From Micromonospora terminaliae (GTDB taxonomy: Bacteria; Actinomycetota; Actinomycetes; Mycobacteriales; Micromonosporaceae), in the NCBI RefSeq assembly GCF_009671205.1, contig NZ_CP045309.1, positions 3,410,001 through 3,474,000 on the forward strand: DNA of 64,000 nucleotides. The letters are read 5' to 3'. The translations under genes and the position numbers were made by a program. Below are positions 62,945 to 64,000 of the stretch, piece by piece; within the stretch, counting starts at the first letter, position 1; every line of letters begins with the position of its first letter. Below the pieces are notes generated by a model that searched no databases, was not told the origin of the DNA, and saw only the letters and a program-made list of their open reading frames with translations.

Positions 62945-64000
62945 GTGTTGTCAGCCGACCCAGGCCGTGCCGGCGCCGTCGCGCGTCCCGAGGAGCTCCT
63001 CGCCGAACTCGCCGCCGTCCCCTCGGCCGCGTCCGCCGGCCGGCGGACGCACGTCGGCTTCCCGGTCGCCACCGACATCGACTACAGCCCGCTGGCCCCC
63101 CCTGTTCGGCTCGCTGCTCAACAACATCGGCGACCCCTGGACCGACCCGGCCGGCGCCAACCACACCAAGCGGTACGAGCGGGAGGTGCTGGACTGGTTC
63201 GCCGACCTGTTCCAGGCCCCGGCCGACGACCGCTGGGGCTACCTCACCTCCGGTGGCACCGAGGGCAACCTCTACGGCCTCTACCTGGCCCGCGCCCGCC
63301 TGCCCCGGGCGCTGGTCTACCACTCCGCCGAGGCGCACTACTCGCTGCCCAAGTGCGTCGACATCCTCGGCCTGGACTCGGTGGTGGTCCGCGCCGACGA
63401 GCGCGGCGAGATGGACTACGACGACCTGACCCGCATGGTCGACCGGCACCGGGACCGGCCGGCCGTCGTCGTGGCCACCTGCGGCACCACGATGACCGAG
63501 GCCGCCGACGACGTGCCGCGGATCCGGCAGTTGCTCGCCCGCACGCCCGTCCGTCACCACCTGCACGTCGACGGGGCGCTGGCCGGGGTCCCCCTCGCTC
63601 TGGCCGACGGGCGGGCCACGCTGCGGCTGGACGCCACCGTCGACAGCATCTCCATCTCCGGCTACAAGTTCCTCGGCACGCCGGTGCCGTGCGGGGCGGT
63701 GCTGACCCGCCGCACCCTCCAGCAGCAGCTCGCCCGTTCCGGCAACTACACCGGCACGGTGGACACCACCATCAGCGGCTCGCGCAGCGGCCACCCGGCG
63801 CTGCTGCTCTGGTACGCGATCCGCAGCCTGGGCCACGACGGCCTGCGGGAGCGCGCCGAGCGGGCCCGTGAGCTGGCCGCATACGCGGTGCAGCGGCTCA
63901 ACGAGGTGGGCTGGCCGGCCTGGCGGCACGAGCACGCCTTCACCGTGGTCTTCCCGACCCCACCCCCGGCCGTGACGGCGAAGTGGGTGCTGGCCAGCAG
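62945..64000 (+). CDS. hdc: Histidine decarboxylase-like PLP enzyme, frameshifted, 3' end off the window
   Basis: PLP-dependent (group II) decarboxylase, closest to bacterial histidine decarboxylase, which makes histamine. Protein features are DIDYSPLAP, TSGGTEGNLYGLYLARARLP, VYHSAEAHYSLPKCVDILG, LHVDGALAG, and SISGYKFLGTPVPCG with the PLP lysine. The reading frame changes at a run of seven C residues (63096-63102): before it the frame starting at GTG 62945 (GAGGGAG upstream) fits, and after it only the frame one base later fits. Removing one C restores LAPLFGSLLNN. This is either a real frameshift or a sequencing error. The gene continues past 64000. Confidence 0.72.

Overview
The window is very GC-rich, gene-dense actinobacterial chromosome, most like Micromonospora or a close relative (Micromonosporaceae). 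Supporting signs are mycobacteria-like fabG-fabI (mabA-inhA type) and ferrochelatase (CpfC/HemH) genes, many starts that sit 6-8 nt after a TAnnnT -10 hexamer with no leader, a secreted AA10-CBM2 protein, and a MurD2-MurL pair. No rRNA, tRNA, CRISPR array or prophage was seen.

Layout. 1-2288: end of an N-acetylglucosamine/chitobiose ABC importer (ngcE, ngcF). 2461-6657: membrane acyltransferase, methylmalonate-semialdehyde dehydrogenase and a class-III aminotransferase. 6850-12250: an unidentified protein, then murD2 and murL, divergent genes for an unusual route to D-glutamate in peptidoglycan; an IS605-type TnpB element and the end of a second element lie exactly between them. 12264-18288: PucR regulator, SpoU methyltransferase, ThDP oxidase, DHFR-like reductase, thymidylate-kinase-like protein. 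18363-26548: bifunctional penicillin-binding protein, SPFH/NfeD pair, class-C serine hydrolase and proteins of unknown function. 26559-29964: HAD-IIA phosphatase, ferrochelatase, fabI, fabG. 30120-30530: a region of small RNAs or small ORFs. 30560-36313: VWA-DUF58-MoxR operon, small Cys protein, two PH-domain membrane proteins. 36327-42161: PAP2 protein, second TnpB element, thioesterase plus MBL hydrolase, MarR with a Bcr/CflA exporter. 42166-48152: PfkB sugar kinase, lytic polysaccharide monooxygenase, asparagine synthase, aminopeptidase P. 48326-52694: two tandem secreted beta-helix-like repeat proteins, each behind the same structured 5' leader RNA. 52705-62702: giant amylase-pullulanase, two membrane-anchored CBM2 proteins, APC permease, a Pro-rich unknown. 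62945-end: histidine-decarboxylase-like gene with an apparent 1-nt frameshift.

How it fits together. Several genes point to polysaccharide use outside the cell: LPMO-CBM2, pullulanase, the CBM2 membrane proteins, NgcEF uptake and a PfkB kinase. Cell-wall synthesis is represented by MurD2-MurL and a class-A PBP. The observations most worth following are the TnpB insertion in the shared murD2-murL regulatory region, the matching palindromic right ends of the two TnpB elements, the covarying leader RNA of the repeat-protein pair, and a hairpin that hides a perfect Shine-Dalgarno sequence and start codon near 30190.
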